Of a stretch of DNA of 64,000 bases, positions 35,327 to 46,878 are shown piece after piece (within the stretch, counting starts at the first letter, position 1; each line of letters begins with the position of its first letter). The stretch is taken from NCBI RefSeq assembly GCF_932526225.1, contig NC_064042.1, forward strand, positions 10,492,540 through 10,556,539, written 5' to 3'. Both the position numbers and the translations under genes were made by a program. The notes under the pieces were generated by a model. The model did not search any database, was not told the origin of the DNA, and saw only the letters and a list, made by a program, of their open reading frames with translations. Source of the DNA: Nematostella vectensis (lineage: Eukaryota; Cnidaria; Anthozoa; Actiniaria; Edwardsiidae).

Positions 35327-38300
35327 CTGCTGAATGGAAGGGCAGCCAATGATATGCGAGTCTTCCTCTGTGTAGGTCTCTGCAATCAGCTCGTTCATCT
35401 GTTTATAGTACTCCTGGACTTTCGTCTAAAAAACACATCCACAGTAATATAAATATTACTAAAAAAAAAGCCTCAGAGAGCTCCTAGACAAGGTTTACAC
35501 ACAGAGGATTAAAGCGGGTTGCTTGGCTTTTCCCATTCACAATTACAATACTTTTTATGACTACAAAAGTGGGTAGGACTCTCATCGACTCTGATCTCCG
35601 TTTGGGGCCCTACAAACCTTGACGGGTTGGAAGAGGATCTCTGTTTTATCATAGTGGATGCTAACTATGGTTTTATCGATGCCTTACCTTGATGGGTTTA
35701 AAGAGGGTGCACTCAGTGTAGAGGCCTTACCCTGACGGGTTTAAAAAGGATAAGCTCAGTGTACCGAGTCCGTAGCTTGACGGGTTTAAAGAGGATGTAA
35801 TCATTTGTATAGAGGCTTTTAAGTGACGGGTTTAAAAAGGATGTCCTCAGTGTAACGATGCCTTAGCTTGACGGGTTTAAAAAGGATGAGCTCAGTGTGT
35901 TGAGGCCTTTAATTGACAAGTTTGAACAGGATGAGCTCAGTGTATCGAGGCATTACCTTGACGGGTTTAAAGAGGATGTACTCAGGGTGTCGAGGCCTTT
36001 AATTGACAGGTTTAAAGAGGATGTCCTCAGTGTAACGATGCCTTAGCTTGACAGGTTTAAAAAGGGTGTACTCAGTGTATAGAGGCCTTTAATTGACGGG
36101 TTTAAAGAGGATGAGCTCAGTGTATCGAGGCCTTTAATTGACGGGTTTAAAGAGGATGAGCTCAGTGTATCGAGGCATTACCTTGACGGGTTTAAAGAGG
36201 ATGTGCTCAGTGTCCTTGTTGGCCAGGAAAAGCGCCATGCTTTGAAGAGTGCTAGGGAGTTTGGACTTGAGCATCATGTACGTCTCGCTCACCACCTTAC
36301 GAACGCTTTCTGGAAAAGAGATTACCAGGAAATTAATACCAGATTATCAAAATATACGGAGCCTGAGATCTAAAATAGGGTAAACCTTATAAAAAACTCA
36401 GACTCTTCCTAGTGTAAGGAAATAAATGAACACATGGCTGAAGTTACGCTTGCGTTGGAATAGTTTAGGTGACTTAAGCGGACCATCTTATCCCATTTCG
36501 CTGATCTCAATGAGACTAGGCGAAAAACACACCCCTTCAACCTTGTGTTGATTTATTGCCTTGTCTCCATCACGCCAACGCAGACCACCTATTTCTTCTA
36601 CAGCTTGTCTTCAGTCTTTCTAGTTATCACACCATTCTTTCTATTGCTATTCGGCACAGCGTCGGAATTGGTGCCAAAATCTACTAACCCAAGTATCTCT
36701 CAAAATGGGGCTACCCTCATAAGGGTGCCAGAATATCAAGAGAATCAAGGAATTAAACAAAACCCGCCATATGCCAAAGAAAGGTCACATAATCACCTGG
36801 TTTCGCCCAAGGCTGCTGCCTGAGGAATGCACTCTTGTCCTTCCCTTCGTCCTCTGCGAGCTTCAGTATTACATTCACCTGAGGGTACAACCAAGTCTTA
36901 TCAATAGAAATAGTAGTAGAAATATCGCGCAAGGTAAGGCATGGTAAGGTAAGAGAACGGGGTCTGACAAAAGGACGCCATTAAGGGTTGTGATCATAGG
37001 CATAGCATCGGGTCTTAATCTCAAGGGTGTTTATGTTATGTAGCCATTGACACTTACCTTACCGATGAAGGCGGAAAGAGGAGAAATAAACGATTCTGAA
37101 ACCTGCTGGATGAACTGCTCGCAGACCACTCGTAACTCTCTGTCCACCTCCTGAAAACAACGAGAATCTTGTAAATAACATGCCTCGGAAGAATACATCA
37201 GGAGTCTATTACGCCAACGTACAGCAAGCCGTAACTCCGTGTCAAAGGTTTTCAACTCTTACAAACACGGCTCCACCGAGAAAATATAACCATGGCCTAA
37301 CCGTGACTCTTTGTCGGAGGTTTTACACTCATAAAAACACGGCTCTGAGTCCAATGTAACCATAGCCTATCCTTCACTCTGTGCTGTAAGTTTCCCAACT
37401 GATAAGAACGACTCAAACGGGAGGACCTTTACTGTGTGATAACCACACCTTCATGCGTTATTTCGTCACTCTTACAAACAAGAACCAACTAAGCGCAGCT
37501 AAACTGTACAATGACAGGAACTTTGTGTCGCAGGTTTCACATTCTATAAACATCCCTCCACGAAACACAAATCTACCTGTTCGCTTCTTCGCACGTCGCC
37601 ACAGTTCTAATACAAAAATTCCGTGGTGTTTTGTATTCAACCACTGTTTTAATCTAATCAACTTGTCCTTTCTTCGCTTACCTTCTTGGAGTCTAGATAG
37701 CTTTCGGTGAGCTGAGGCGCGCCTTCGAGTAGAAATTCCAAGATCGCGTTACTGCTGTTTAGTGAGAAGATGTGACCACTTTTGCTCCAGAGTCCGTATG
37801 CGGCGGTCCGCATCTTACTGAAGTCTAGAGATACTTCTTTCACGGCGAAGTCCACGTCGAATGCAGCGATCTGCTCGCGCAGAATCAGGAGGTGCTTGAT
37901 CAGAAACAGGTGACCATTGATCGGGTCCTGGAAGTAGCATTCAATTACTTACAACACAGGAAAAGGTTTAGTGCAACAATGTTGGCAACGATAGCGCGAC
38001 AATGTTGACAAAATCTGGAACAACAATGCTGGTGCAATAATGCTAACGAAAACTGGAGAGACATTGTTTGCAAAAGCTGGCGCGACAATTTGGCAAAAGA
38101 AGATCGACAACATTGGCAAAAGATAGTGCAACAATGCTGGCAAATGTTAGCGTAACAAAGCTGAGACAGTAAAGCGGTCTTCAAATCCCAAAAAGGTTAG
38201 AGAGTTTTGTTTTTACCTTTCTCTTGGTGATAAGAGCGCTGGCGATCTTCAGAGACTTGATGCAGGCCGACAGCGCCTCTTGGGAAAGCCCCTCAAACGT

Positions 38301-41300
38301 CTCTTTCTACAGAACATGATTACATAATGTTCCCAGTACCAGCCTTTTCCAAACTATTCAATTGGAAAAGGCTAGTGGGCATGTATCAGGGCATGCTGAC
38401 CCATGATTGCATGACTCATTAAGCTTTGTGTGACTCAACAAGAGTTGTGTGACTGGCACAGTTTTGCATGACTCACCAAGTGTTGTGTGACTTACCAAGT
38501 GCTGTGTGACTCACCAAGTGTTGTGTGACTGACCCAGTGTTGTATGACTCACAAAGTGTTGTGTGACTCACCAAGTGTTGTGTGACTTACCGAGATGCAG
38601 CGGTCAAGCTTGGAGAGGCACACTATTGTCCTCCGCACTGTTGGGTACCACATTCCCTGAAGGTCAGCAGGCGCTGCCGGCAACTCTAAATAGAAAGTAA
38701 ACCTTGCAGTTCACCATGGTCAGCAATCAATAGAATGGAACCTGCTTGCACGTGTTAAATTGTATTATCTTAATCACTCTGCTTATCACCCGTTTGGCAT
38801 TAGGGCTTGCTCAGCCCAGATTATCAAACTTTGATCATTTACGTCGGGGTGACTGATTGGCAAAATTGGGGAAGCTTTTGCAATTTGTCATAATTAACTC
38901 TCAACTTAATTAATATAAAAACAAATATTCACCTGAAGACGACTTCTTCCTACCCCCAATTTCTGTCTCCGATTGGTCATCACTGAGCTACAAATTGAAA
39001 AAAAAAAAAACACATTTTAAATATAACCTAAATAAACTAATGGCTGTACCTAAATAAACTAATGGCTATAAGTAACATACAGTTTGAACCAAAACCTAAG
39101 CGCTTTCATTTAAATCCATTTCCATTCACTCAATTTGAGAGGTTCAGGCCACAGTTCAGTATTTATCTAAAAGATCACTGGTCATTTGATAAACCTGAAA
39201 GGTTATTTCTGTTACTCCGCATGATGTTGACTGTTCCAGTCTTTCCTAAATAAACCGTGCAAGTGTCCCTGAAAGCGGGTCCTTACATCTATGAGGAGCT
39301 TATCTGGGTATGCCAAGTCTCCTGGAGCGGGTGAGTACATCAGAATGTCGGTTTGGAAGTAGGCCTGTTGGGCAAGTAAAGTTTGATTCAGAATGTCTGC
39401 TTGCAGAAGGCATGCAGGACGAGTAATGTTCAAATGTTTGTTTGGAAGAAGGCCTGCGGGAAAAGTAAGTTTAATGTCGGTTAATAGGTAGACCTGCGGG
39501 ACAGTTAAGTTTAATGTTTGTTAATAATTAGGCCTGTGGGACAGGTAAGGTTTTAATGTCTGTTAATAGGTAGACCTGCGGGACAGGTAAGTTTAATGTT
39601 TGTTAATAATTAGGCCTGTGGGACAGGTAAGGTTTTAATGTCTGTTAATAGGTAGACCTGCGGGACAGGTAAGTTTAATGTTTGTTAATAATTAGGCCTG
39701 TAGAACAGGTAAGTTTAATGTCTGTTAATAGGTAGGCCTGCGGGACAAGTAAGTTTAATGTCTGTATAGGCCTGCGGGACAAGAAAGTTTAATGTCTGTT
39801 AATAGGTAGGCCTGCGGGACAAGTAAGTTTAATGTCTGTTAATAGGTAGGCCTGTGGGACAAATAAGGTTTAATGTCGGTTTGGAAGTAGCGCTTCCAGA
39901 CAAGTAAGTACCTGTGCTCTATATACCAATCGTTCCTGAACATCTTCTGTCATTTGGTCAATGATCACCTCAAAGGCTGCAAGTTCCTCGCCTACAATAC
40001 AATACAAAACATAACAGTACTTGACTCCTTTCATCTTACATCCTCATCCCCATACATTCTCACTCAATAATCTATCCCTCTAGTTTCATGCACAGCTGAC
40101 CTTAAGGTCTTGGCAACGGTAAATTTGACATCACTGTTTTTGTGTTTTTTGCAAAACCTGTATCAATAGTTCTTAAACTTTATTTTTGCAAAAAAAAAAA
40201 TTTTTCCATGTATCGCATTCTAAGACGGCTAAAATGGGCCTTTGCTGTTTCCCGTAACCTGTTGACCGTGAATTCACGCCAAATCCTTGACTTTTCTAGC
40301 ATATTATTATGAGTCGAGAACTCGAGCTTGTCTGGCGTAACCTCGCGACGGGTTTTAAGATATCGCCTCTAAATTTTCGGGATCTGATAGATAATATTGC
40401 CATGTCATAAAGTGTGTGAGGAATTTTCGATTTTCGACTGAAGATAGCTTTCATAGCACTTTTCGTGTCAAATTTCGCCAGAAATTAGAGTTCCAGCTTT
40501 GATTCGTGATATTTTGTTGACAGTGTCAAATAACAAAAAGTCCTCTCACACTTTGGTAGAACATTTATCTGTCATTGAGATGCAACTACGTGCAAGTGCA
40601 TGCGCAATAACACGAAGGTGCATTACGCTCTAGAGTCAACTCTGTACTTTTGAGTTTGAGGCCTCAAAGCTTAAACACGGAATTACCTGTTGCAAAAATA
40701 AAACTTACAGGAGATAATTCAATCTTTTATCTTTTATTGGATATAAAGTTTGTACATGTAGTGAAAATTGCGGGGCGACAATATTTTTTTTCCCGCAGAC
40801 ACGTCGTTTACCTTTACCTAGACCTTACAGAATGCCGATCAACCATTCCTTTGATATTGTTTAAAAATGAAAATACAACAACGGTTTATCTGCAAGAATA
40901 TTTCAAAATAACCATCCATGATTAAAGTTTGATACTTTACTGAGGCTATTCGATTGAACTTTAGTTAATTGAATTAGCCGAAGGAAATTGATTTTTTCAG
41001 CAAGTATTGTACAGGAGGGTAAAATGTCGGCATGATTGGCATTCTAAAATGGACTTCAAGCTGAGACTTAAGACGGCTGCACAGGAAACTACCCTCCAAC
41101 CATCCACTGAACCCAAAATATGCTTCTACAGTATATGGCCGAATAAATCAATCAATGTTGCAACAACAAATAATCTACAAGATAATAACATTATAAGCAT
41201 TGTGCAAAAAGATGGTACCTTAACTTTAAAAAAATTGTTTTCAAAGGGTAAAGCATATGTATCAACAAGGATGTATAAAAGTAATGGATTTTTAGAGGAC

Positions 41301-44300
41301 TACACTTTTTACATAATCGATACCTTTCTGTTGAACATGACCTTCTATCATCTCTACCTATAATAAATATATCAACAAAGTAAGTCAAACAAAAAAATGG
41401 TGCATGCTACTATGGCCATCTAAAAATGTTTAAAGAAAGTCAGCCAATACACTCTAGCATGGGTGGTTCACAGTTTTGAATGATTCCACGTGCATAAGAA
41501 ATACCTTGAGTATAGTGCAGAGCTGGGCTAGAGTCTCCATGTGGTTCATGTGTATGATGACCGGACGCAAACAGTCGTACAAGCTGTTACACAGACCTTC
41601 AAGAAGTGTACTGGAAACACACAAGGGTTTGCTGTCAATATCAAGAACTGGACTTTCCTACTGTTTACCCCCCAAACCCTAACACACACACAATTACTTA
41701 CTCTAGCCCGATGCATGTCTTGGAGAAGAAGTGATGATACAGTTGATATTCATCCTGGCAGACATGAATCAACAAGGAGCATCCAGAACGAACCTGGAAA
41801 TAACAATTAGCGAGTTGAATGGCTGGCAGATGACCAGACAGATAGAAAAACAACAGACAGCCGTCTGAATATTGGATTTACCTACAAGCTCATGAGTATG
41901 TGCCAATAAACTGATTGGCCGGCAAGCCATCTGTCCCTCCAACGGACTGACAGAATGACTGACAGATTGACTTACTTGCCTGACCCTCAGACTGCCTTAT
42001 CACTGACTCACTGGCCGGCCAACTGACTTACTGACTGCCTTTCTTAAGAGATTGTCTGAGAATCTGACTGACTGGCTTGTTGAATGACCGACCAGCCAAC
42101 GAACTGACTGTGATAAATTACCAGTTGGCAAGGGTTCTTCTCATGCTGTTTGGACAGCTTTTCAATTGCGTCGGTGATACAAGGTGTGAGAAGCTGTGAT
42201 CTTTGCTCGAAGTAACACCGCTGACAGTCTGTGAGAAGTGAGGCATACCTGCAAATATTTACAGGAAAGTGGCAAAAAGGTTAACAAATTGTTCAGAAGC
42301 AAAACATAGGGTAAAATATTTCTCTCCTGGTAACAGTGCAGTCTGAAAGTTTCCATAAAAATAGAAACTTGGTCAATTAGAGTCATGAATAATAAAGTTA
42401 CATTTTAAGCAATACTTACTCCGAGGTCATGTGAGATCTTTGCTCAATTTGCTCCATCAGTGACTGTAAAAAATAACATGCAAAAATCAAGGAATACCCA
42501 GCAAGAATTTTCAAGAACTCTTTCAGGATGGCAAAACAACGGACTGACTGTACCACTCACCTTTATCCTAGGGGCACATGTCCTAAACTTGCCATAGAAT
42601 AGAGCAAAAGAGTTTTCAGCATTGCCAGCATCCTGAGAATATAGAAACAGCTAATTTAATTTTTATTTCATATTTTTTGGGAGAGGTTGGGTGAGAAAAG
42701 GGAGCCATATTTTTTTTAGGGGGGGAGGGAGAGGCTTGAATTTCATTATTCAAAAAAGGAGCAGAATTTTGACAGATCTTAAGAAAGGGAAGGGACCAAT
42801 ATATATATGATGAATTGCTGAAGATAACTTTCTCTAAGTTTCTGCCCTTCTGCTATTGTGGCTAACCCTCTGACTCAGCTATGTCTTTGTAATTTAGCAG
42901 CCAGTATTTCGCATCATGGTGTTCAACAGAGTCATTATTTTGCTGGGCAAGCTCTCTACCAGCAATGTGCACACACAGGGTTTTAGCTGAGCCTTTGCTT
43001 ACCTTGTTATTTAGTACTTGTGATGTGGCATGTTTCAAAAGAGAGATAATGTAGGATCGGATGTGGCTTAACGCCTGGTTTAGACACTGCTTGAACCTTG
43101 TTAGATATATCGAGGACTCCTTGAACTGCGGCTATAACAATAGAAAAAGAAACAATGACGAGGCAATGTTGAGTAGTAATAGAGATCTCTACACTAAGGA
43201 GGTTTGTAAATGAGGGATTCACTTTTGCATCAGGTAATTATACATTAGATCATATCACTATATGGACATTGTTTTATCGAGGTCTCACTTAATTGCATCA
43301 GGTAAATCTTACGTAGGTCTCACCACTAAATGTAGGTTGTTTTATTTCAGGTAATTCATAGGTTTTACTTGATTGATGTAACACAACCAGTGACTGACAT
43401 GTATTGCGTGACTTTCGCGCCATAGTTATTCATTATGTTAATTTATGCATAGAGCTTTATACTTGTGTACAACTTGTACGACTCGCACGAGTATTGTAAT
43501 AAACCCTCTAGTTCATGAAACTCGACAAGTGAAAGGCTGTAGTAAGCTTGTTGTGGCCAAGGCATTCTCTTTTCTAGCTCTTGGTCTGATTATGGTAAAT
43601 GATATTACAGCAACACTGAATACAACATACTGTAAAGGATTGTACTTACATTGCTGGCAATATAGGAAATGCACTCATCCAGTCGAGCTAACAGTGGCAC
43701 AAATGATTCACTATTCACGGACAGTGTTGGAGAATTAAGTTTCTGGAAAGAAAAAGAAACGAAATGCTGTAAGTCATATTGGTCAGAAGACCTTCATATT
43801 TGACCACATTTGAATATCTTGCATGATATTTTTTAAACCTAACATCCATTACATATTTAAGCTATTCATGGAGAAACAAGTGTTATTAAGAGAATGATCT
43901 TTGATAAAAATAAAAAACAATACTCACATGTCTCAGGTGCTCCAGAGTGTTGAAGTATGACAACTTATTACTGATACTCTCTGCCATGTTCACAAGCCTT
44001 GTCTATGAAAGGCAATTAAAAAAGTATTCAAATCAAATCACAGTTAAAGCAGGGGTTCGCTTAGTGGTTAGCACACTTCCTCGCAGCCCCAGTTCAAATA
44101 CTGTTTCTTAGTTAAGTTTTTGAATTGGTGCTGCAAGAGGGCTAAACCTTTTTTCTGCGTTTCCAATATTTCAGATGAGATAAAAAAAAAGAGGTCCCTT
44201 CCTCCAAAGCTTGAAATGATAAATAACATGAAAATATGTTCAGATGATCAAATGTGCTTCACATGTTACTGGTTTCAGTACAGTAATTATAGATGCAGAT

Positions 44301-46636
44301 TAATAACCCTAACCCTTATCCAAGAACATAATCAGCCTCACTCACACTTAAAGGTGTAAGTTAACCATGTCTGTACAATTTGTAAGAGTAGGGAGTTGTT
44401 TCCGATATCATTACATGCTGTAACTATCTTTGAGCCCAGAGGATGAAGAATGATAATGTGAAAGTGCCTCAATTGGGAATGCATAAAAATCAGGTAACAT
44501 TATTTAGGTTGTACCTGGTCTTGTAGCAATTGCTCACATGCCCCATGAAGAGCCCCCGTCTTTGTCGACACCATGACATGTTGCCGCTGAAGCTCATGTA
44601 ACTGTGATAAAGCGGCCTCAATCTCCTCTAGAATTGAGTCACAGTGATCTCGAAATTTCTTGAGATGATCAGAATAAGAACTGCAAAGTAATTGTGCATA
44701 AGAATTATCAAGAAACTCCAACAAAAATACAATAAACTGTAGTTACCATTTACAATGCTGTAGCAGGACACGTGAGATTAGGGGGCACAATAAAGAAACA
44801 TTATGAAAATATTTGGGGGCATGGCCACGCCCCTTTTGGTCTTTTTCTTATAATTTTTGAAAATATTGGGGGGGGGGGACACGTGTCCCCAGTGCCCCAC
44901 CCCGTGCTACGGCCCTGCATTAAGAGAAAGAGCCTAATTGCCAATTTTATGGTCATCTCTTGCATTACTTTAGTGTTGCTGGTGTTTTGCGAGATACTTT
45001 TCAGGCTGTGCAGGCTGTGCATTTATTTGAACTATGAAATTACAAAGAATAAACCAACAAGGCCCCAAATTTCATTTCACAACAAATTTGTTGCTTTATT
45101 CATTTTACTTTATACATTTTACATTGTTTTGTTTCTTAGTACAACTACTGGGAGAGACTTAGTAACACAAAAAAAAGGACTTCAACTCTCTTGCAGCACT
45201 TAACCCTTTCCTATTAAAAATGAAATGGTCTGCTGCTAAGAAAACCACGAGCAAGAAAACCCTGAGCTAAGAAAACCATGAGAAATGGATTATCAATACA
45301 CACTGATTGTTAGAGGGGGGTTTGCAGTGATGCGGTTTGGCCTTAAATCTGGCACGGTTTTTCGGTTTTTCATATTTTATTCTGCGTTAATGCAGTTTCT
45401 CTAGACTGCACGGTTACGGTTATTGACTTATTTTGATGGTTTGCAGTTTTTGGCGTTTTTCTTTGCGGTTTCTGTGTGTTTTTCTGTGTGGTTTTGTGGG
45501 TTTTAGAGCGAGCCTCACCGGTACGATGACTCTTGCTCCTCTTCCATTTGAGCCTCCACTTGAGCAAACCATGTAAAGAACTATCAATTAATTGATAACA
45601 ATGTTGATTAGTAAAAGTTCATTGTGGTATACAGTACACTACCATTGCTAACAATACAAAATTTCAAAAATGCTAACCAAGCATTTTGCGAGAATCAAAG
45701 TTTCATTTACATGATCTTGAGAAATAGGAGCGTTCTGTCATGGTCACACATATCAATCAGATAGCATGTTTCTTGCATCCTCATTGGCTCTTATTTGTAT
45801 CATTCACATGACTGTCAAGATGGCTACAAACCATGCTCAATAACTGCAAATATACTGTATGTATATAAGTAATGGAAAGCACACCAGCACGAGTTTGGCG
45901 CAAAGAGAAGCTTATTGAAAAAAATACAAAGGTACTTAAACAGACATAACACTATACTGATTTCAATATCTTCTCAGCACACTATAAGGATGTGGGTGGG
46001 TGGGTGGGTGGGTGGGAAAGGCCAATGAGTCCCCAGGGATGAACTCTCTACCTGTTGTGCATTTTCAATTTTCTCTTCTCCAAGGTCGACACTTGCAATG
46101 TCTAACTGTGTTTCTTTGCTGCTTTCACTCAAGCTTCTCTTGGCAGGAACATGGGTGTAGTCATCATCAGGTAGCTAACAAAAACAGCAAAAGGTTCAGT
46201 CAACCACAAGAGTAAACAACCACAGAAAAAAGGTAGCTATGGAAACCCCCCCCCCCACCCCCCCCTCCAAACACACATACAATTTTGGGATCAGTAGTAT
46301 GGAAATAGGTGATAAATAAGAAATAACTTGGGTAAAATGAAGGTAATGATACTGTTTTTTTACATAGGTTTTAAAAATTATACCAAAATTCAAACCAAAT
46401 ACAAGTATTATCGGTTTAAATATTAAGTATATAATGATATTTTACGTTTGGAAACTCCAGTGTAAGATTTTGTTTACCTCATCAGGGATTTCTCTTCTAG
46501 TTGAAAGAGCCGACAGTTCTAATGCACTGTCTTTTTGCCTGTCAGTCAAGGGAGCCAAGTTTGTTTCTTTTCCCTCCCAAAAGCTCAAATTGTCACGGAC
46601 TTCTTTTGGCAACGTAGAGTGATGAACGGCCGCCAT
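35327..46636 (-). CDS. COG3: Conserved oligomeric Golgi complex subunit 3
   Basis: COG3 is a lobe-A subunit of the tethering complex that captures retrograde vesicles at the Golgi. Twenty-two exons join in phase (46636-46478, 46174-46052, 45580-45519, 44680-44515, 44002-43928, 43742-43650, 43131-43003, 42632-42561, 42463-42420, 42248-42122, 41793-41702, 41610-41505, 39991-39912, 39364-39287, 38987-38933, 38685-38591, 38306-38217, 37927-37682, 37150-37058, 36878-36797, 36309-36182, 35425-35327), about 764 residues against roughly 828 in mammals. Family blocks recognised are APLTDRQ near the N terminus, [76 protein letters not shown] and HIIGCPS. The phase mismatch between 41505 and 39991 shows that one short exon is missing from my model. 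The final few residues are also unplaced. An in-frame ATG at 46690 could add 18 residues; the ATG at 46636 has the better match to known N termini. Five of its junctions lie next to or inside tandem repeats. Confidence 0.9.
35610..36210 (-). repeat. Roughly 42-46 bp minisatellite multiplying a COG3 donor site
   Basis: Read on the minus strand, each unit contains 'catcctctttaaacccgtcaa', the 3' end of the COG3 exon 36309-36182 (residues ILFKPVK), followed by intron start. About 12 diverged copies follow the true junction. Three extra units keep a GT donor of the form AAG|GTAAxG or similar; the rest have mutated to GC or AT. Confidence 0.85.
37141..37560 (-). repeat. Degenerate repeat of a COG3 acceptor and exon start
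   Basis: On the minus strand the exon starts ...cag|GAGGTGGACAGAGAGTTACG (EVDRELR). Upstream, at about 37225-37260, 37295-37325, 37370-37395 and 37515-37550, are diverged copies of the same block; one of them still reads [10 protein letters not shown]. Spacing is about 75-140 bp. The copies are old compared with the other arrays. Confidence 0.55.
37950..38165. repeat. Degenerate repeat of about 30 bp in a COG3 intron
   Basis: Units of the type 'gcgacaatgttggcaaaa' occur about seven times with many changes. The array does not obviously include exon sequence. Confidence 0.6.
38405..38592 (-). repeat. 19-bp minisatellite multiplying a COG3 donor site
   Basis: On the minus strand the exon 38685-38591 ends ...ATCTCG|GTAAGTCACAC. 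It is followed by about nine units of 'acttggtgagtcacacaac', so several strong GTGAGT/GTAAGT donors stand in a row. The exon contributes only its last base or two to the unit. Confidence 0.85.
39345..39905 (-). repeat. 40-bp minisatellite multiplying a COG3 acceptor and exon start
   Basis: On the minus strand the true junction is ...cccaacag|GCCTACTTCCAAACCGACATT (AYFQTDI). Upstream lie about 12 units reading 'cccgcaggcctacctatta...cagacatt', i.e. acceptor plus about 20 exon bases. The array fills the whole intron back to the donor of the preceding exon at 39912. Most units keep CAG|G. Confidence 0.88.
44049..44112 (+). repeat. tRNA-derived SINE fragment or tRNA relic
   Basis: 'gcttagtggttagcac' resembles a tRNA A box and, about 30 bases later, 'cagttcaaatactg' resembles a B box. 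The expected cloverleaf pairing is not complete, so this is more likely a SINE head than a working tRNA. It sits in COG3 intron 4. Confidence 0.45.
44770..44925. mobile_element. MITE related to those in toxin-gene intron 3
   Basis: It contains a purine/pyrimidine 'gggggacacgtgtcccc' palindrome and ends with 'gtgctacggccctgc', like the elements at 8096-8216 and the equivalent intron positions. It lies in COG3 intron 3. Confidence 0.5.
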
Positions 46637-46878
46637 GTTGGCACTAGGGCCCCTTGGAATCATGGGAATAATACAGAGGAAACCCGCCATAAGAATGTTT
46701 GTTTAAAAACTTTTTTATTATTTTTACGTGTAGCGAAGATTTTTAAACAATATTAGAGCAGTGTTTGTTTTATTGCGCAAGAGGAATTTAAGAAATCATG
46801 CTATTTTGATGAACAAAGAAAAAAAAACCATCTGACGGGAGCCCTGTGGTAAGTTGGTCAGCGGTCACACATTTCAAG
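46637..46878. promoter_or_regulatory. Divergent promoter between COG3 and PELP1
   Basis: The two start codons (COG3 46636 minus, PELP1 46879 plus) are 242 bp apart. Both 5' UTRs and both promoters must fit here. There is no TATA box in a sensible place. Both starts lie in a GC-richer 'aagatggcggcc'-type context, the YY1-like motif common at the 5' ends of animal housekeeping genes. Confidence 0.7.

Noticed and set aside
41007-41363. A 118-residue plus-strand ORF in a COG3 intron
   Set aside because: No domain, signal or splice partner recognised. AT-rich intronic sequence gives such ORFs by chance.
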